Under the pieces are notes generated by a model that was not told where the DNA came from, ran no database searches, and saw nothing but the letters and a program-made list of their open reading frames with translations. Positions 17,273 to 30,190 of a stretch of 64,000 bases of DNA are shown here, piece by piece. The number at the start of each line of letters is the position of its first letter. Position 1 is the stretch's first letter. A program made the position numbers and the translations under genes. This stretch comes from Scopulibacillus darangshiensis (GTDB taxonomy: Bacteria; Bacillota; Bacilli; Bacillales; Sporolactobacillaceae): assembly GCF_004341035.1 (NCBI RefSeq), contig NZ_SLXK01000014.1, positions 27,532 through 91,531 of the forward strand. Direction: 5' to 3'.

Positions 17273-18382
17273 CTAAGCATAAGCCGCCAAAATACCTGAT
17301 ATCGCATGATTTTCGTTAATATGCTCAACAACCTTCTGGATCATTTCATCAGTGCCGACACAATGACCTGATGGTATATTAAGGTCAGCCGTATGGCACC
17401 CCTCATTAAGAACGGCACTGACCGCATTCTCCACTGCCAAGGCCTCTTTCTCCATCTGGAATGAATGCCTTAACATCATTGCTGCGGATAACATCATTGC
17501 CAAAGGATTAGCTTTATTCTCCCCGGCAATATCCGGCGCTGAGCCATGAACAGGTTCATACAATCCGACATTGTCGCTTCTTAGGCTGGCGGAAGGGAGC
17601 ATTCCTAATGATCCAGCGATAATGGAGGCTTCATCACTTAAAATATCTCCAAACATATTTTCTGTGACGATCACGTCAAAATCCTCTGGACTTTGAATCA
17701 ACTTCATAGCCGCTGAATCCACAAGCATGTGTTCAACCTTCACATCGGGATACCCGGCGGATACGGCATCAACAACCTCCCGCCACATTCGGCTCGATTC
17801 CAAAACGTTTGCCTTATCCACAGATGTCAATTTTTTGCTCCTCGCTTGAGCAAATTGAAATGCCTTTTCTACTATTCTGTGAACCTCTTCCTTATCATAT
17901 AGCAGGGTATCGACGGCAATCTCTTTGTTTTTTCCTCTTCTTTCACTTGGCTCGCCAAAATAAATGCCGCCGGTTAATTCTCTCACAATGAGAAGATCCA
18001 CATTTTCAATAATTTCCTTTTTTAAAGGCGATGCATTAATAAGCTGGCTGTAAGCTGTCACTGGCCGTAAATTGGCAAAAAGTCCAAGTGCCTTTCGAAT
18101 TGCCAATAATCCCTTTTCCGGGCGGATATTTGGGGAAACATCAGCCCATTTCGGACCGCCGACAGCCCCCAAAAGAATCGCATCGCTCTCCTTGCAAACA
18201 TCTAATGTTGCCTTAGGAAGAGGCGTTCCGGCGGCATCTATTGCCGCACCGCCGATTAGTCCTTCCGTATATTTAAAGTCATGACCAAAACAATCAGACA
18301 CGGCTTTTAACACTCTTACAGCACCGTCCATCACTTCACGGCCAATCCCATCCCCTGGTAATACAGCGATTCTTTTCACCAT
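17273..18382 (-). CDS. leuB: 3-isopropylmalate dehydrogenase
   Basis: Oxidatively decarboxylates 3-isopropylmalate to 2-oxoisocaproate with NAD. MVKRIAVLPGDGIGREVM is the typical N-terminus; LLGAVGGPKW, the catalytic RELTGGIYFG, and the metal-binding DILSDEASIIAGSLGMLPSAS region follow. ATG 18382 is chosen because AGGAGG lies eight bases upstream, giving 369 residues; an open frame extends back to 18457 but would overlap leuA without a ribosome site. It sits between leuA and leuC. Confidence 0.96.
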   Translation of the reverse strand: MVKRIAVLPGDGIGREVMDGAVRVLKAVSDCFGHDFKYTEGLIGGAAIDAAGTPLPKATLDVCKESDAILLGAVGGPKWADVSPNIRPEKGLLAIRKALGLFANLRPVTAYSQLINASPLKKEIIENVDLLIVRELTGGIYFGEPSERRGKNKEIAVDTLLYDKEEVHRIVEKAFQFAQARSKKLTSVDKANVLESSRMWREVVDAVSAGYPDVKVEHMLVDSAAMKLIQSPEDFDVIVTENMFGDILSDEASIIAGSLGMLPSASLRSDNVGLYEPVHGSAPDIAGENKANPLAMMLSAAMMLRHSFQMEKEALAVENAVSAVLNEGCHTADLNIPSGHCVGTDEMIQKVVEHINENHAISGILAAYA

Positions 18383-18395
18383 TTTGCATGCCTCC

Positions 18396-20982
<2,587 letters not shown>

Positions 20983-21012
20983 TTAATTGATCACTAATGT
21001 TATAGACTTTCT

Positions 21013-21534
21013 TTACTTTAGCAGCGAATACGCTGTAAGATTCGTTACAGGCTTTTGTGACCCTCTAAGGAATGCCGTTAAACCTGTTCTGGACAATTCT
21101 TTAATGCCATAAGGCCTTAGCAATTCGATGATGGCGTCGATTTTGTCTGTGTAGCCGGTCACTTGTATTGTCATGCTTTCCCTGCTGACATCAAGGATCG
21201 ACGCTCGAAACGGCTCTATAATTTCTCTGATTTCACTTCGCGTTTGCGCATGGCCAAGAACCTTTATAAGAGCCAGCTCTCTTGCAACAATCGCTTGGTC
21301 TGTAATATCCGCTACCTTAATCACGTCAATTTGCTTGTTTAGCTGCTTCATAAGCTGTTCAATCTGGGCATCATCCTCTACATTGACAACAACAGTCATC
21401 TTTGAAATACCTGGGTTTTCTGATTTTCCTATAGTGATACTTTCGATATTATACCGGCGTTTTGCCAATGTCCCTGTGATCCGGTTTAGGACTCCGCTTT
21501 GATTCATCACGGTTGCTGTGACAATTCGTTTCAT
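21013..21534 (-). CDS. ilvH: Acetolactate synthase small (regulatory) subunit
   Basis: Regulatory subunit that confers valine feedback and boosts catalysis of the IlvB subunit. An N-terminal ACT domain starts [21 protein letters not shown], followed by the second half with [14 protein letters not shown] and TGYTDKIDA. Length 173 residues, normal. Its ATG overlaps the ilvB stop by four bases, so subunit synthesis is coupled. Confidence 0.96.
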   Translation of the reverse strand: MKRIVTATVMNQSGVLNRITGTLAKRRYNIESITIGKSENPGISKMTVVVNVEDDAQIEQLMKQLNKQIDVIKVADITDQAIVARELALIKVLGHAQTRSEIREIIEPFRASILDVSRESMTIQVTGYTDKIDAIIELLRPYGIKELSRTGLTAFLRGSQKPVTNLTAYSLLK

Positions 21535-23252
21535 GGCTTCACCCCTATCATTTCGTGCAGCCCTTTACCCGGACAAATCATCGGGTAGACATTGGCTTCC
21601 TTTTTAACCCGGCAATCGATTAGAACAGGTTCGCGGTCAGGTATAACCTCCGAGAGGACAGCGCTCGCCTCAGCTTCATTATTAACACGCACACCGCGGA
21701 TCCCATAGCTTTCTGCTAGTTTGACAAAATCAGGCTGAACAGGAATTAACGAATGAGAGTATCTTTCCTCATAAAAGGTTTCCTGCCACTGCCGAACCAT
21801 ACCCAAGGCCTCGTTATTGAGTAAAACAATCTTTATCGGCAGGTTCAGCTCTTTAACTACAGCAAGTTCTTGCAATGTCATTTGAAAACCGCCGTCACCA
21901 AGGATGGCTACAACCGTCTCTTGAGGTTCTGCCAATTGTGCGCCAATGGCTGATGGAAAACCGAAACCCATTGTCCCTAGTCCACCGGATGTTACCCAGC
22001 GATGTGGTCCGTTGAAATGATAGTATTGAGCGGCCCACATTTGATGCTGACCGACATCTGTCGTCACAATAGCTTTGCCATCTGTGTGCTCGTGGATAAG
22101 CTTGATTAACCGCTGAGGCAGGAGCTCTTCATTGCTTACTTCGTTATACCAGAGCGGGTAATTGGCTTTGTTGTCATTCAACACGCGGCACCAATCGTTC
22201 GTACAAGCATCGGTCCCATCTTCCTCTAAAAGTTTTGTCAACGCCTGAGCTGCATCGGCAACAACTGGGATTTGCGTTTTCACATTTTTACCGATCTCCG
22301 CCGGATCGATGTCAATGTGCGCCACCGTTGCCTTCGGCGCAAAGTGAGGGAGATGGCCGGTTAAGCGATCATCAAACCGCGCACCGATATTTATAAGCAA
22401 ATCACAATCGTATAACGCCATATTCGCTGCATAAGTGCCATGCATCCCAGCCATGCCTAAGGATAGTTCATGGTCTGCAGGGAAGCTACCGAGCCCAAGC
22501 AGTGTATTGGCAACCGGTATATGGCGGCTAACTGCAAAGTCATAAAGCAGATCACAAGCGTTGGCGTGCAGAATCCCTGCTCCAGCCAAAATGACGGGTT
22601 TGTTTGCCAAGGCGATGGCTTCCGAAAGTTTTTTGATTTGTAATGGATTCGGACTAAAGTTTGGCTGGTAGCCCGGCAGATGAATATCTGCTCGGTCCCT
22701 GACGATTGCTTTAGTTATACAAATATCTTTCGGTATATCAACGACAACAGGTCCAGTCCTTCCTGTCGTTGCAATGTGAAAGGCTTCCTTCACAATTCTT
22801 GGCAAGTCTTGTAAATCGCGCACCTGATAGTTATGCTTGGTAATCGGTGTCGTAATCCCCATGACATCGGCCTCCTGGAAAGCATCGCTTCCAATCACCT
22901 GTTGTGCGACCTGACCTGTAAAAATCACTAGCGGCAATGAATCAATCATGGCATCCGCAATACCTGTAATCAGGTTCGTCGCACCCGGTCCTGATGTCGC
23001 AATGACGACACCGGGTTTACCTGATACCCTGGCATAGCCTTCAGCTGCATGGATCGCGCCTTGCTCATGCCGGGCTAAAACATGTTTTAACGGCTTATCA
23101 TATAGTGAATCATAGATAGGCAAAACCGCCCCTCCCGGATAGCCGAATAACACTTCGACCCCCTCATTTATGATGGATTGGATGAGGAGATCAGCCCCGT
23201 TCACCTCTTCTGTCGACAGCCCGCCGTCAACCTTGACTTTCATCGTCACCAT
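21531..23252 (-). CDS. ilvB: Acetolactate synthase large (catalytic) subunit
   Basis: Thiamine-diphosphate enzyme making acetolactate or acetohydroxybutyrate, first common step to valine, leucine and isoleucine. [12 protein letters not shown] and [14 protein letters not shown] mark the N-terminal domain with its catalytic glutamate; the ThDP motif is [12 protein letters not shown]...VLLNN. Length is 573 residues. It is the first gene after an internal T-box leader whose specifier codon is ATC, so its expression should rise when charged tRNA-Ile falls. ATG 23252, GTG 23249 and ATG 23243 are all possible starts near the AGGAGGG. Confidence 0.97.
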   Translation of the reverse strand: MVTMKVKVDGGLSTEEVNGADLLIQSIINEGVEVLFGYPGGAVLPIYDSLYDKPLKHVLARHEQGAIHAAEGYARVSGKPGVVIATSGPGATNLITGIADAMIDSLPLVIFTGQVAQQVIGSDAFQEADVMGITTPITKHNYQVRDLQDLPRIVKEAFHIATTGRTGPVVVDIPKDICITKAIVRDRADIHLPGYQPNFSPNPLQIKKLSEAIALANKPVILAGAGILHANACDLLYDFAVSRHIPVANTLLGLGSFPADHELSLGMAGMHGTYAANMALYDCDLLINIGARFDDRLTGHLPHFAPKATVAHIDIDPAEIGKNVKTQIPVVADAAQALTKLLEEDGTDACTNDWCRVLNDNKANYPLWYNEVSNEELLPQRLIKLIHEHTDGKAIVTTDVGQHQMWAAQYYHFNGPHRWVTSGGLGTMGFGFPSAIGAQLAEPQETVVAILGDGGFQMTLQELAVVKELNLPIKIVLLNNEALGMVRQWQETFYEERYSHSLIPVQPDFVKLAESYGIRGVRVNNEAEASAVLSEVIPDREPVLIDCRVKKEANVYPMICPGKGLHEMIGVKP

Positions 23253-23369
23253 TATCCCTCCTACCTTTTTATTGAAAGTTCAAAAGGTCCGGTAAAGTCG
23301 AATCCCTTCTTTAAGCGGCTTCTTCGGTCCTTTTGCCCTCTCTTTGAACAAGAAGAAAAATTTACTAAA

Positions 23370-23680
23370 AATAAAAGACCTTTTTCTCCCCATGTTTGGC
23401 ATGACTTTTGCTATACCAACAATGAAGGGATGAAAAGGTCTCTTTTCATGGTACCACCCAACTTTATGACATCCTTACGAACGTCACCTCATCAACCATA
23501 TAATACAGGTTGACTTTTTGTAACGAGTACTTTTCTTAAGCACTCGGCTAATCCTACTCGCTTTTTTCGCTTTCAGATCAGCACTCAGAGGCGATGTCGT
23601 TATAAGCTGCATTACCGGTTTCCACCATTGCCGGCTCTCTATGAATACTAGACCTCATAACTTTATCCTCGTCATTGATT
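23370..23680 (-). ncRNA. T-box leader (Ile specifier) before ilvB
   Basis: Riboswitch that reads uncharged tRNA. On the minus strand the stem I lower helix GAGG/CCTC and upper helix GTTAT/ATAAC enclose a loop ending GACATCG, placing ATC (Ile) followed by the required purine. AGAGAGCCGG and GGTGGAAACCGG form the distal part, and the T-box TGGGTGGTACCA precedes an AGACCTTTT/AAAAAGGTCT terminator with TTTTATTTTT. It begins only about 16 bases after the ilvD stop, so it lies inside the ilvE-ilvD-ilvB cluster and would control ilvB onward separately. Confidence 0.9.
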
Positions 23681-23687
23681 TGTTCTA

Positions 23688-25355
23688 TTAAATTTTCAAG
23701 ACACCGCCTGTATTGGCTGAAGTGACCAGTTTAGCGTATCTTGCTAAATAACCCGATTTTATTTTTGGTTCTGGCTGGATCCAATTATTTCTTCTTTGAT
23801 TGATTTCTTCATCCGTTAATAAAAGATTAATGGAACGGTTTGTCAGATCAATCAGAATTTGATCGCCGTTTTCTATCAATCCAATAGGGCCTCCTTCAGC
23901 TGCCTCCGGCGATATGTGCCCTACTGCAATCCCCCGGGTTGCTCCGGAAAAACGGCCGTCGGTGATAAGTGCCACCTTTGTGCCTAATCCTCTTCCCATA
24001 ATGGATGATGTCGGGGCGAGCATTTCCGGCATCCCCGGACCGCCTTTTGGCCCTTCGTAGCGGATAACGACAACATGGCCCTCTTGAACAGTGCCGTCAT
24101 CGATCCCCTTCTGTGCGTCGTCCTGGGATTCAAATACAATAGCCTCGCCCAGGAACGTTTTAATTGAAGGATCGACAGCGCCAACTTTTATGACACCGCC
24201 ATCCGGGGCTAAATTCCCGGTTAAAATGGAAAGGCCGCCTACAGGGCTATATGGATTGTCCTTTGTACGGATCACATGACTATTCTTTATCACGGAATCT
24301 TTTACATTTTCATGGATCGTCTTTCCTGTAATGGTGATCCGGTCACGGTGAATAGCACCCTCTATTTTGCATAGTTCATTGATAATAGCACTTATTCCCC
24401 CAGCATCATGAACATCCTGCATGGAATAATCTGATGCTGGCATTATTTTTGCCAAATATGGGACGCGTTCCGCTACTTTATTTATTCTGGCTAGGTCAAA
24501 GTCAATTCCCGCCTCATGCGCAATTGCCAATGTATGAAGGACAGTATTCGTTGAACCGCCCATCGCCATATCTAAGGCAAATGAATCTTCAATCGCTTCC
24601 TCAGTGATAATATCCCGAGGACGCACATCGTTTTCTATCTGATCCATAAGATGCCCTGCCGCTTCACGGATCAAACGATGCCGTTCATCAGATGTCGCCA
24701 CAATTGACGCATTACCCGGAGGTGTCAGGCCAAGGATTTCCATCAGTGAATTCATCGAGTTGGCTGTAAACATTCCTGAACAAGATCCACATGTCGGACA
24801 CGCGCTTGATTCAAGTTCCAATAGCTCCGCTTGACTCATTTTACCTGCTTTATGAGCCCCGACCCCTTCGAAAACTGATGTTAGTGAAAGTGCCTTGCCT
24901 TCTTTGGAACGTCCCGCTTCCATCGGGCCTCCAGTTACAAAGACAGAAGGGACATTGGTTCTTGCAGAAGCCATCAGCATTCCCGGTGTAATTTTGTCAC
25001 AGTTCGGAATGAAGAAAACCCCGTCAAACCAATGGGCGTTAATAACCGTTTCGGCGGCATCTGCTATCACTTCCCTGCTGGGGAGGGAATACCTCATGCC
25101 GATATGCCCCATCGCGATGCCATCATCAACACCAATTGTATTAAATTCGAAAGGAACACCTCCCGCTTCCCAAATAGCCTCTTTTACCACTTCGGCAAAC
25201 TTATTTAAGTGCTTGTGGCCGGGGATAATATCGATATATGAGTTACAGACGCCAATAAAAGGTTTATGAAGATCTTGGGTCTTAACCCCTGCCGCATGGA
25301 GTAGGCTTCTGTGAGGGGCACGGTCAATGCCCTTCTTTATCATGTCACTTCGCAT
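23688..25355 (-). CDS. ilvD: Dihydroxy-acid dehydratase
   Basis: Fe-S dehydratase of valine and isoleucine synthesis. Cluster cysteines are seen in [24 protein letters not shown] and [18 protein letters not shown]; the C-terminal [25 protein letters not shown] signature is intact. Length 555 residues, as expected. It follows ilvE by about 20 bases on one transcript from the promoter at 26339. The ilvB T-box starts right after its stop codon, so ilvE-ilvD should escape T-box control unless the transcript reads through. Confidence 0.97.
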   Translation of the reverse strand: MRSDMIKKGIDRAPHRSLLHAAGVKTQDLHKPFIGVCNSYIDIIPGHKHLNKFAEVVKEAIWEAGGVPFEFNTIGVDDGIAMGHIGMRYSLPSREVIADAAETVINAHWFDGVFFIPNCDKITPGMLMASARTNVPSVFVTGGPMEAGRSKEGKALSLTSVFEGVGAHKAGKMSQAELLELESSACPTCGSCSGMFTANSMNSLMEILGLTPPGNASIVATSDERHRLIREAAGHLMDQIENDVRPRDIITEEAIEDSFALDMAMGGSTNTVLHTLAIAHEAGIDFDLARINKVAERVPYLAKIMPASDYSMQDVHDAGGISAIINELCKIEGAIHRDRITITGKTIHENVKDSVIKNSHVIRTKDNPYSPVGGLSILTGNLAPDGGVIKVGAVDPSIKTFLGEAIVFESQDDAQKGIDDGTVQEGHVVVIRYEGPKGGPGMPEMLAPTSSIMGRGLGTKVALITDGRFSGATRGIAVGHISPEAAEGGPIGLIENGDQILIDLTNRSINLLLTDEEINQRRNNWIQPEPKIKSGYLARYAKLVTSANTGGVLKI

Positions 25356-25375
25356 TTCATCACTTCCTTTTCTTT

Positions 25376-26275
25376 CTAGCCTGCTTGCGTATTATGGTGA
25401 TAAACCTTGGTACCATCCTCTGTTACAACCTGCCGGAATGCTTGCAGCAATTGATTGGTTATCGGTCCTGGAATGCCGGTGTTAATCAGCCGGCCATCAA
25501 CCTTAACCACTGCGATCACTTCGGCTGCTGTCCCGGTTAAGAAAACTTCATCGGCAACATAGACATCATGTCTAGTGAAAACCTCTTCGCGAATATCCAG
25601 CCCTTCTTTTTCAGCAAGCTCGATGATCACGTTCCTAGTGATGCCTTCTAATGCCCCAACATAGCTTGGCGGTGTTTTAATGACGCCATTTTGTATAATA
25701 AAGATGTTGTCGGCTGATCCTTCTGCAACGTACCCTTGCTCATTCATCATAAGGGCTTCGCTGACACCCGAGAGATGAGCTTCTATTTTTACTAGAATAT
25801 TATTTAAGTAGTTGAGAGACTTGACCTTTGGACTGAGTACGTCTGAGCGATTTCTTCGGCTGGCAACCGAGACGACATCTATGCCAGTTTCATAAAGCTT
25901 TTTTGGAAACAGGGACAATGGCTCAGCAATAACGATAACCGAAGGCTCCTTGCATGTATAAGGATCAAGTCCTAAATTCCCTGTGCCTCTTGACACAACG
26001 ACACGAATATAAGCATTTTGGTAATTATTTTTCCTTAAAGTATCAACTATAATCTCGCTCAGTTCCTGCTTTGAATATGGGATCTTCAGCATAATGGAAT
26101 GGGCTGAATCATACAGCCGCTTTAAATGTTCATCAAGGCGAAACACATTGCCTTCATACATTCTAATGCCTTCGAACACCCCATCTCCGTATAAGAAACC
26201 ATGATCGTAAACAGATATCACAGCATCTTCTTCAGGTACAAAACGTCCGTTAAGAAAAATCCACTTGCCGCTCAT
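25376..26275 (-). CDS. ilvE: Branched-chain amino-acid aminotransferase (class IV)
   Basis: PLP aminotransferase for the last step of valine, leucine and isoleucine synthesis. [38 protein letters not shown] is the class IV N-terminal region; [10 protein letters not shown] carries the PLP lysine and [10 protein letters not shown] is present. ATG 26275 has GAGGAG eight bases before it, giving 299 residues; a GTG three codons earlier is less likely. It heads the minus-strand ilv-leu cluster behind a strong promoter and a cre site. Confidence 0.94.
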   Translation of the reverse strand: MSGKWIFLNGRFVPEEDAVISVYDHGFLYGDGVFEGIRMYEGNVFRLDEHLKRLYDSAHSIMLKIPYSKQELSEIIVDTLRKNNYQNAYIRVVVSRGTGNLGLDPYTCKEPSVIVIAEPLSLFPKKLYETGIDVVSVASRRNRSDVLSPKVKSLNYLNNILVKIEAHLSGVSEALMMNEQGYVAEGSADNIFIIQNGVIKTPPSYVGALEGITRNVIIELAEKEGLDIREEVFTRHDVYVADEVFLTGTAAEVIAVVKVDGRLINTGIPGPITNQLLQAFRQVVTEDGTKVYHHNTQAG

Positions 26276-26338
26276 ACGTCTCACTCCTCTCTGTTCATAT
26301 TTTTTAGTTTTCTTTTAATAATTTAATAATTGTTCCCC

Positions 26339-26367
26339 ATCTTACGCCTTATATACCAAGTGGTCAA
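26339..26367 (-). promoter_or_regulatory. SigA-type promoter of the ilvE operon
   Basis: Minus strand TTGACC (26362-26367) and TAAGAT (26339-26344) are separated by exactly 17 bases. The predicted start near 26332 lies about 57 bases before the ilvE ATG. Confidence 0.8.
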
Positions 26368-26414
26368 CACTATTTTTTTGCCATTTTCACACTATTTCAA
26401 TTGTTTGATCTATT

Positions 26415-26428
26415 TGTAATCGCTTACA
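26415..26428. promoter_or_regulatory. cre site (CcpA) between ilvE and hom
   Basis: TGTAATCGCTTACA matches the cre consensus TGWAANCGNTNWCA fully and is a perfect palindrome outside its two central bases. It is centred about 89 bases upstream of the predicted ilvE start. In B. subtilis CcpA activates ilv-leu from a cre at a similar upstream distance, so activation is more likely than repression. Confidence 0.82.
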
Positions 26429-26539
26429 TTCCCTCTGTTGTCCACTTTTTTACCCATCAAATTTTGAATTGTAAACTTTTTTAAAGCGTTTTCAGGAGTT
26501 TTTGATAATCGTTTCACTTTCTACTTAAAAAGATTTTTC

Positions 26540-26568
26540 TTGTAAAGATTAATGAGCAACGCTATAAT
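26540..26568 (+). promoter_or_regulatory. SigA-type promoter of hom-thrC-thrB
   Basis: TTGTAA (26540-26545) and TATAAT (26563-26568) are spaced by 17 bases. The leader before the hom ATG at 26626 is only about 50 bases, too short for a T-box. Confidence 0.85.
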
Positions 26569-26625
26569 GTCCACTATACAAAAACAATTGTATTAAATAA
26601 GAGAACAGAACAAGGCGGTGATGAG

Positions 26626-27918
26626 ATGGATCAGGTATCCGTAGGTTTATTAGGATTTGGGACAGTCGGCAGCGGGGTTGTGCATTTGCTGCTGCAAGAA
26701 CAGGAGCAGCTGGGCGAACGGGCTGGATGCCCTATTCATTTGGAAAAAGTTTTAGTCAGGGATAAAGAAAAACTAAGAAAAATAAAATTGGACGATGATC
26801 GTTTTACAGTAGATGCAAGCGATGTTTTGGATAATCCAAATATTGATATTGTAATTGAAGTGATGGGGGGCATCGAAGAAACCCGCCAGCATATCCATCG
26901 CGCCTTAAGAAATAAAAAGCATGTCATTACAGCGAATAAGGACCTTATGGCTGTCTACGGCAGTGAGTTATTGGAAGCTGCCTCAGACAATGGTTGTGAT
27001 TTGTATTATGAAGCTAGCGTCGCTGGCGGCATTCCTATTCTTCGCAGCTTAACCGATGGTTTAGCCGCAGACCGCATTCAAAAGATGATGGGTATCGTTA
27101 ACGGAACAACAAATTATATCCTTAGCAAGATGAACAGGGAACCTGTCACATATGAGGAAGTATTAAAAGAAGCTCAAGCATTGGGATTTGCAGAAGCTGA
27201 TCCAACATCCGATGTAGAGGGCCTCGATGCCGCTAGAAAAATGGTGATTCTAAGCCACCTGGCCTACTCGGTTCCAGTTAATTTAGAGGATGTGTCAATT
27301 GAAGGCATTACAGAAGTAGCGCAAAAAGATATCTTGTACAGCAAGAAACTGGGTTATGCGATCAAACTGATTGGTATTGCAGAATTGGATAATCAAATGA
27401 TCGATATTAGTGTTCAACCAACGTTATTGCCGGAAAGGCATCCGTTAGCCTCGGTGGAAAACGAGTACAATGCTGTTTATGTTTATGGGGAATCCGTTGG
27501 AGAAACGATGTTTTACGGACCCGGCGCCGGGGAACTGCCAACAGCGATTGCTGTCGTCTCCGACCTTATTTCTGTTGTCAAAAATATGTATCATGGCACA
27601 TGCGGGGACCATATTTTCCTTCCACGCCGTGAAAAGATATGCAAGCCCGACGAGGCGATCAAAACACAATACTTTATCAGACTGCATCTAAAGGATGAAC
27701 CAGGTGCCTTTTCAAAAATGACGGATTTATTTAAAAAACAAGGCGTGAGTTTGGAAAAGTTAATTCAAGAACCTTTGGATGACCACCAATCAGCTGAGGT
27801 CGCCATCATAACACACGAGACGAATAAGAAAATGTTCGAGGAAACGTATCATCTGCTAAAAGATTTAGATGTCATCGAGGATATCAAAAGCTACTATCGC
27901 GTTGAGGGGATGAAATAA
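26626..27918 (+). CDS. hom: Homoserine dehydrogenase
   Basis: Reduces aspartate semialdehyde to homoserine, the branch point to threonine and methionine. The NAD(P) loop GLLGFGTVGSGVVH is at the N-terminus, the catalytic region VNGTTNYILSKM and EADPTSDVEGLDAARK follows, and a C-terminal ACT domain (about residues 350-430) indicates threonine feedback. Length 430 residues. First gene of hom-thrC-thrB; threonine made here feeds IlvA in the divergent cluster. Confidence 0.97.
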   Translation: MDQVSVGLLGFGTVGSGVVHLLLQEQEQLGERAGCPIHLEKVLVRDKEKLRKIKLDDDRFTVDASDVLDNPNIDIVIEVMGGIEETRQHIHRALRNKKHVITANKDLMAVYGSELLEAASDNGCDLYYEASVAGGIPILRSLTDGLAADRIQKMMGIVNGTTNYILSKMNREPVTYEEVLKEAQALGFAEADPTSDVEGLDAARKMVILSHLAYSVPVNLEDVSIEGITEVAQKDILYSKKLGYAIKLIGIAELDNQMIDISVQPTLLPERHPLASVENEYNAVYVYGESVGETMFYGPGAGELPTAIAVVSDLISVVKNMYHGTCGDHIFLPRREKICKPDEAIKTQYFIRLHLKDEPGAFSKMTDLFKKQGVSLEKLIQEPLDDHQSAEVAIITHETNKKMFEETYHLLKDLDVIEDIKSYYRVEGMK

Positions 27919-28983
27919 ATGATGTGGCAAGGTCTTATTCAAGCTTTTAAAGAGGATTTACCTATTAATCAAAACACACCAGAGCTAAGCCTTATGGAAG
28001 GAAATACACCGTTGATTCCGCTTGAAAACCTGTCCAATCAATGGGATGTGGAACTCTACGTAAAATATGAGGGAGCAAATCCCACCGGCAGCTTCAAGGA
28101 TAGGGGCATGGTTCTTGCGGTAGCTAAAGCGAAAGAAGAAGGCAGCCGCGGGGTCATTTGCGCTTCCACGGGCAACACATCCGCTTCTGCCGCTGCATAT
28201 AGCGCCAGAGCTGATCTTGATTGCCTGATCGTCATCCCTAAGGGAAAAATAGCTTTAGGCAAGCTTGCCCAATCCGTCATGTATGGTGCAAAGATTTTTG
28301 AAATCGATGGGAACTTTGATCAGGCTTTGACCATGGTGAGACATACAGCCAAGCATTCAGAATACGCGCTGGTTAATTCCGTTAACCCATACCGTCTGGA
28401 AGGACAAAAAACAGCGGCTTTTGAGATTTGTTCACAATTGGGTGCTGCCCCCGACATCCTGGCTATTCCCGTTGGCAATGCCGGAAATATTTCCGCTTAT
28501 TGGAAGGGATTCAAAGAATATCACCAAAAGCTCGGGACAGCTTTGCCTGAGATGCGCGGATTTGAGGCGGAAGGTGCGGCAGCTATTGTGAAAAACCAGG
28601 TGATCGAAAATCCTGAGACTATTGCTACAGCGATCAGAATTGGAAACCCTGCCAGCTGGAAGCTCGCTGTCAGCGCGGCACATGATTCCGGCGGAAAAGT
28701 AGACAGTGTGACAGATGCAGATATTCTTGAAAGCTATAGATTATTAGCACGGCAAGAAGGCGTGTTTGCCGAACCCGCATCCTGTGCCTCACTTGCCGGT
28801 ATAAAGAAACAGCTGCAAACTGGAGAAATTAAAAAGGGTGCAAAAATTGTCGCTGTTCTGACTGGTAACGGCTTGAAAGATCCGACGACTGCAATGGATT
28901 CACTGACCGCCAAACCCGTCGAATTACAGGCTGATGACGGTCAATTGCTAAAACACCTTGAAAAGGAGTTGGCAAAGAAATGA
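27919..28983 (+). CDS. thrC: Threonine synthase
   Basis: PLP enzyme converting phosphohomoserine to threonine. [13 protein letters not shown] carries the PLP lysine, [16 protein letters not shown] and [16 protein letters not shown] are the conserved loops. Length is 354 residues, the compact Bacillus form. It starts right after the hom stop (second ATG at 27922 possible) and its end overlaps the thrB start by four bases. Confidence 0.97.
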   Translation: MMWQGLIQAFKEDLPINQNTPELSLMEGNTPLIPLENLSNQWDVELYVKYEGANPTGSFKDRGMVLAVAKAKEEGSRGVICASTGNTSASAAAYSARADLDCLIVIPKGKIALGKLAQSVMYGAKIFEIDGNFDQALTMVRHTAKHSEYALVNSVNPYRLEGQKTAAFEICSQLGAAPDILAIPVGNAGNISAYWKGFKEYHQKLGTALPEMRGFEAEGAAAIVKNQVIENPETIATAIRIGNPASWKLAVSAAHDSGGKVDSVTDADILESYRLLARQEGVFAEPASCASLAGIKKQLQTGEIKKGAKIVAVLTGNGLKDPTTAMDSLTAKPVELQADDGQLLKHLEKELAKK

Positions 28984-29894
28984 GCCTTCAGCCTTTCAAA
29001 ATTAAAATTCCCGGCAGTACATCTAACCTTGGCCCGGGATTCGACTCGGTTGGCCTTGCTGTAAACCGTTTTCTGCATGTCGAGGTTCAACCCTCGGAAG
29101 AATGGCACATTGAATGTCATCATCCCGATGGAAAATTGCCGGGCACAAAAGACAATCTTGTTTTACAAACCGCCGAGTCTATCTGCAAAAAATATAATGT
29201 TGATTTACCGTCATTAAATATTTTTATGAGCAGTGACATTCCATTGGCTAGAGGATTGGGAAGCAGTGCCGCAGCTATTGTTGCAGGAATAGAGATTGCC
29301 GATGCTGTCGGGGACTTAGCGCTCACTTTGGAGGAGAAAGCCCATTTGGCCAGCACCATTGAAGGCCATCCAGACAATGCTACAGCGTCTTACTATGGCG
29401 GATTAACAATTTCCCATCATACAAATGAAACGACCGAAACATTAGCTTGCCGAGCTCCAGAAGTCGAGATCATAGCTATGATTCCTGATTCGGAACTGCC
29501 GACGAAAAAAGCCAGAGGTATTTTGCCAAAAGATTTGCCATTTGAAACCGCTATTAAAGGCAGCAGCATCTCTAATATGTTAGTTGCAGCCTTATTGTTA
29601 AAGGATTGGGAGCTTGCCGGGCGGATGATGGAAAAGGATCTGTTCCACCACCCTTATCGTAAAGAGCTCGTTCCTGATTTATCCCGGGTCACCGCTTTCT
29701 GCAGCAATAATGGCGCTATTGGAGCTGCCTTGAGCGGGGCAGGACCAACTATTATTTGCTTTGCCAAAAAAGATGACGGAGAACGCATTACCCGTTTACT
29801 TGCTGATGAATTCCCGAATTACCAATACCAGTACCTATCACCAGCAGTAACCGGTGCGATCCGATATTCAGAACCAATTCAAAACATGTCTTAA
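28980..29894 (+). CDS. thrB: Homoserine kinase (GHMP family)
   Basis: Phosphorylates homoserine using ATP. The GHMP signature [18 protein letters not shown] (about residues 84-101) and C-terminal [14 protein letters not shown] are visible; N-terminal [21 protein letters not shown] is typical. Length is 304 residues. ATG overlaps the thrC TGA by four bases, which is the usual coupling in this operon. Confidence 0.97.
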   Translation: MSLQPFKIKIPGSTSNLGPGFDSVGLAVNRFLHVEVQPSEEWHIECHHPDGKLPGTKDNLVLQTAESICKKYNVDLPSLNIFMSSDIPLARGLGSSAAAIVAGIEIADAVGDLALTLEEKAHLASTIEGHPDNATASYYGGLTISHHTNETTETLACRAPEVEIIAMIPDSELPTKKARGILPKDLPFETAIKGSSISNMLVAALLLKDWELAGRMMEKDLFHHPYRKELVPDLSRVTAFCSNNGAIGAALSGAGPTIICFAKKDDGERITRLLADEFPNYQYQYLSPAVTGAIRYSEPIQNMS

Positions 29895-29944
29895 ACCGGA
29901 ATTGATCCATTAACTTTACCTGACAATTAAGAAGAATACATGTC

Positions 29945-29983
29945 AAACCTCCTTTCTGTTCAAACTATCGGAAAAGGAGGTTT
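29945..29983 (+). promoter_or_regulatory. Hairpin masking a ribosome site, or thrB terminator
   Basis: AAACCTCCTTT pairs perfectly with AAAGGAGGTTT. The right arm contains the complete Shine-Dalgarno of the small ORF starting at 29988. Only TTTT follows, so this may be a weak terminator of hom-thrC-thrB, a translational switch for the small ORF, or both. Confidence 0.65.
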
Positions 29984-29987
29984 TATA

Positions 29988-30098
29988 ATGAAATCGTTTC
30001 TGGAATTTCGGATATTTTGGGGATTTATTATCTTTTTCGCAGGATTGTTAGGCTGTCTTTATATCTTGAAATTTGTCTTTTATTATTTTGTCAGATAA
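29988..30098 (+). CDS. Small membrane protein of 36 residues
   Basis: ATG at 29988 follows AAAGGAGG by seven bases, an ideal ribosome site. The product begins MKSFLEFRIFWG, has one long hydrophobic segment (FIIFFAGLLGCLYIL, about residues 13-27) and ends in aromatic residues and VR. It has no family I can name. The ribosome site is buried in the preceding hairpin, so expression may be conditional. It lies between thrB and gluconokinase. Confidence 0.5.
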   Translation: MKSFLEFRIFWGFIIFFAGLLGCLYILKFVFYYFVR

Positions 30099-30119
30099 GG
30101 GGTTATTTTTATGAAACCG

Positions 30120-30148
30120 TTCCCAAAAAGAAGAATTTAATATATAAT
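30120..30148 (+). promoter_or_regulatory. Probable promoter of gntK
   Basis: TATAAT at 30143-30148 has TTCCCA 17 bases upstream, a weak -35. A small inverted repeat (AGTGA/TCACT, near 30158-30174) just downstream could be an operator. Confidence 0.45.
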
Positions 30149-30190
30149 GGCACACGAGTGAAAAGTTCTCACTAGAAATGAGGCGGTTTT

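Noticed and set aside
26285..26340. CodY box in the ilvE leader
   Set aside because: AT-rich tracts resemble AATTTTCWGAAAATT only with several mismatches; not enough to call.
30111..30140. Nine-codon ORF before gntK
   Set aside because: A GGGG precedes it, but it is too short, overlaps the likely gntK promoter and has nothing else in support.
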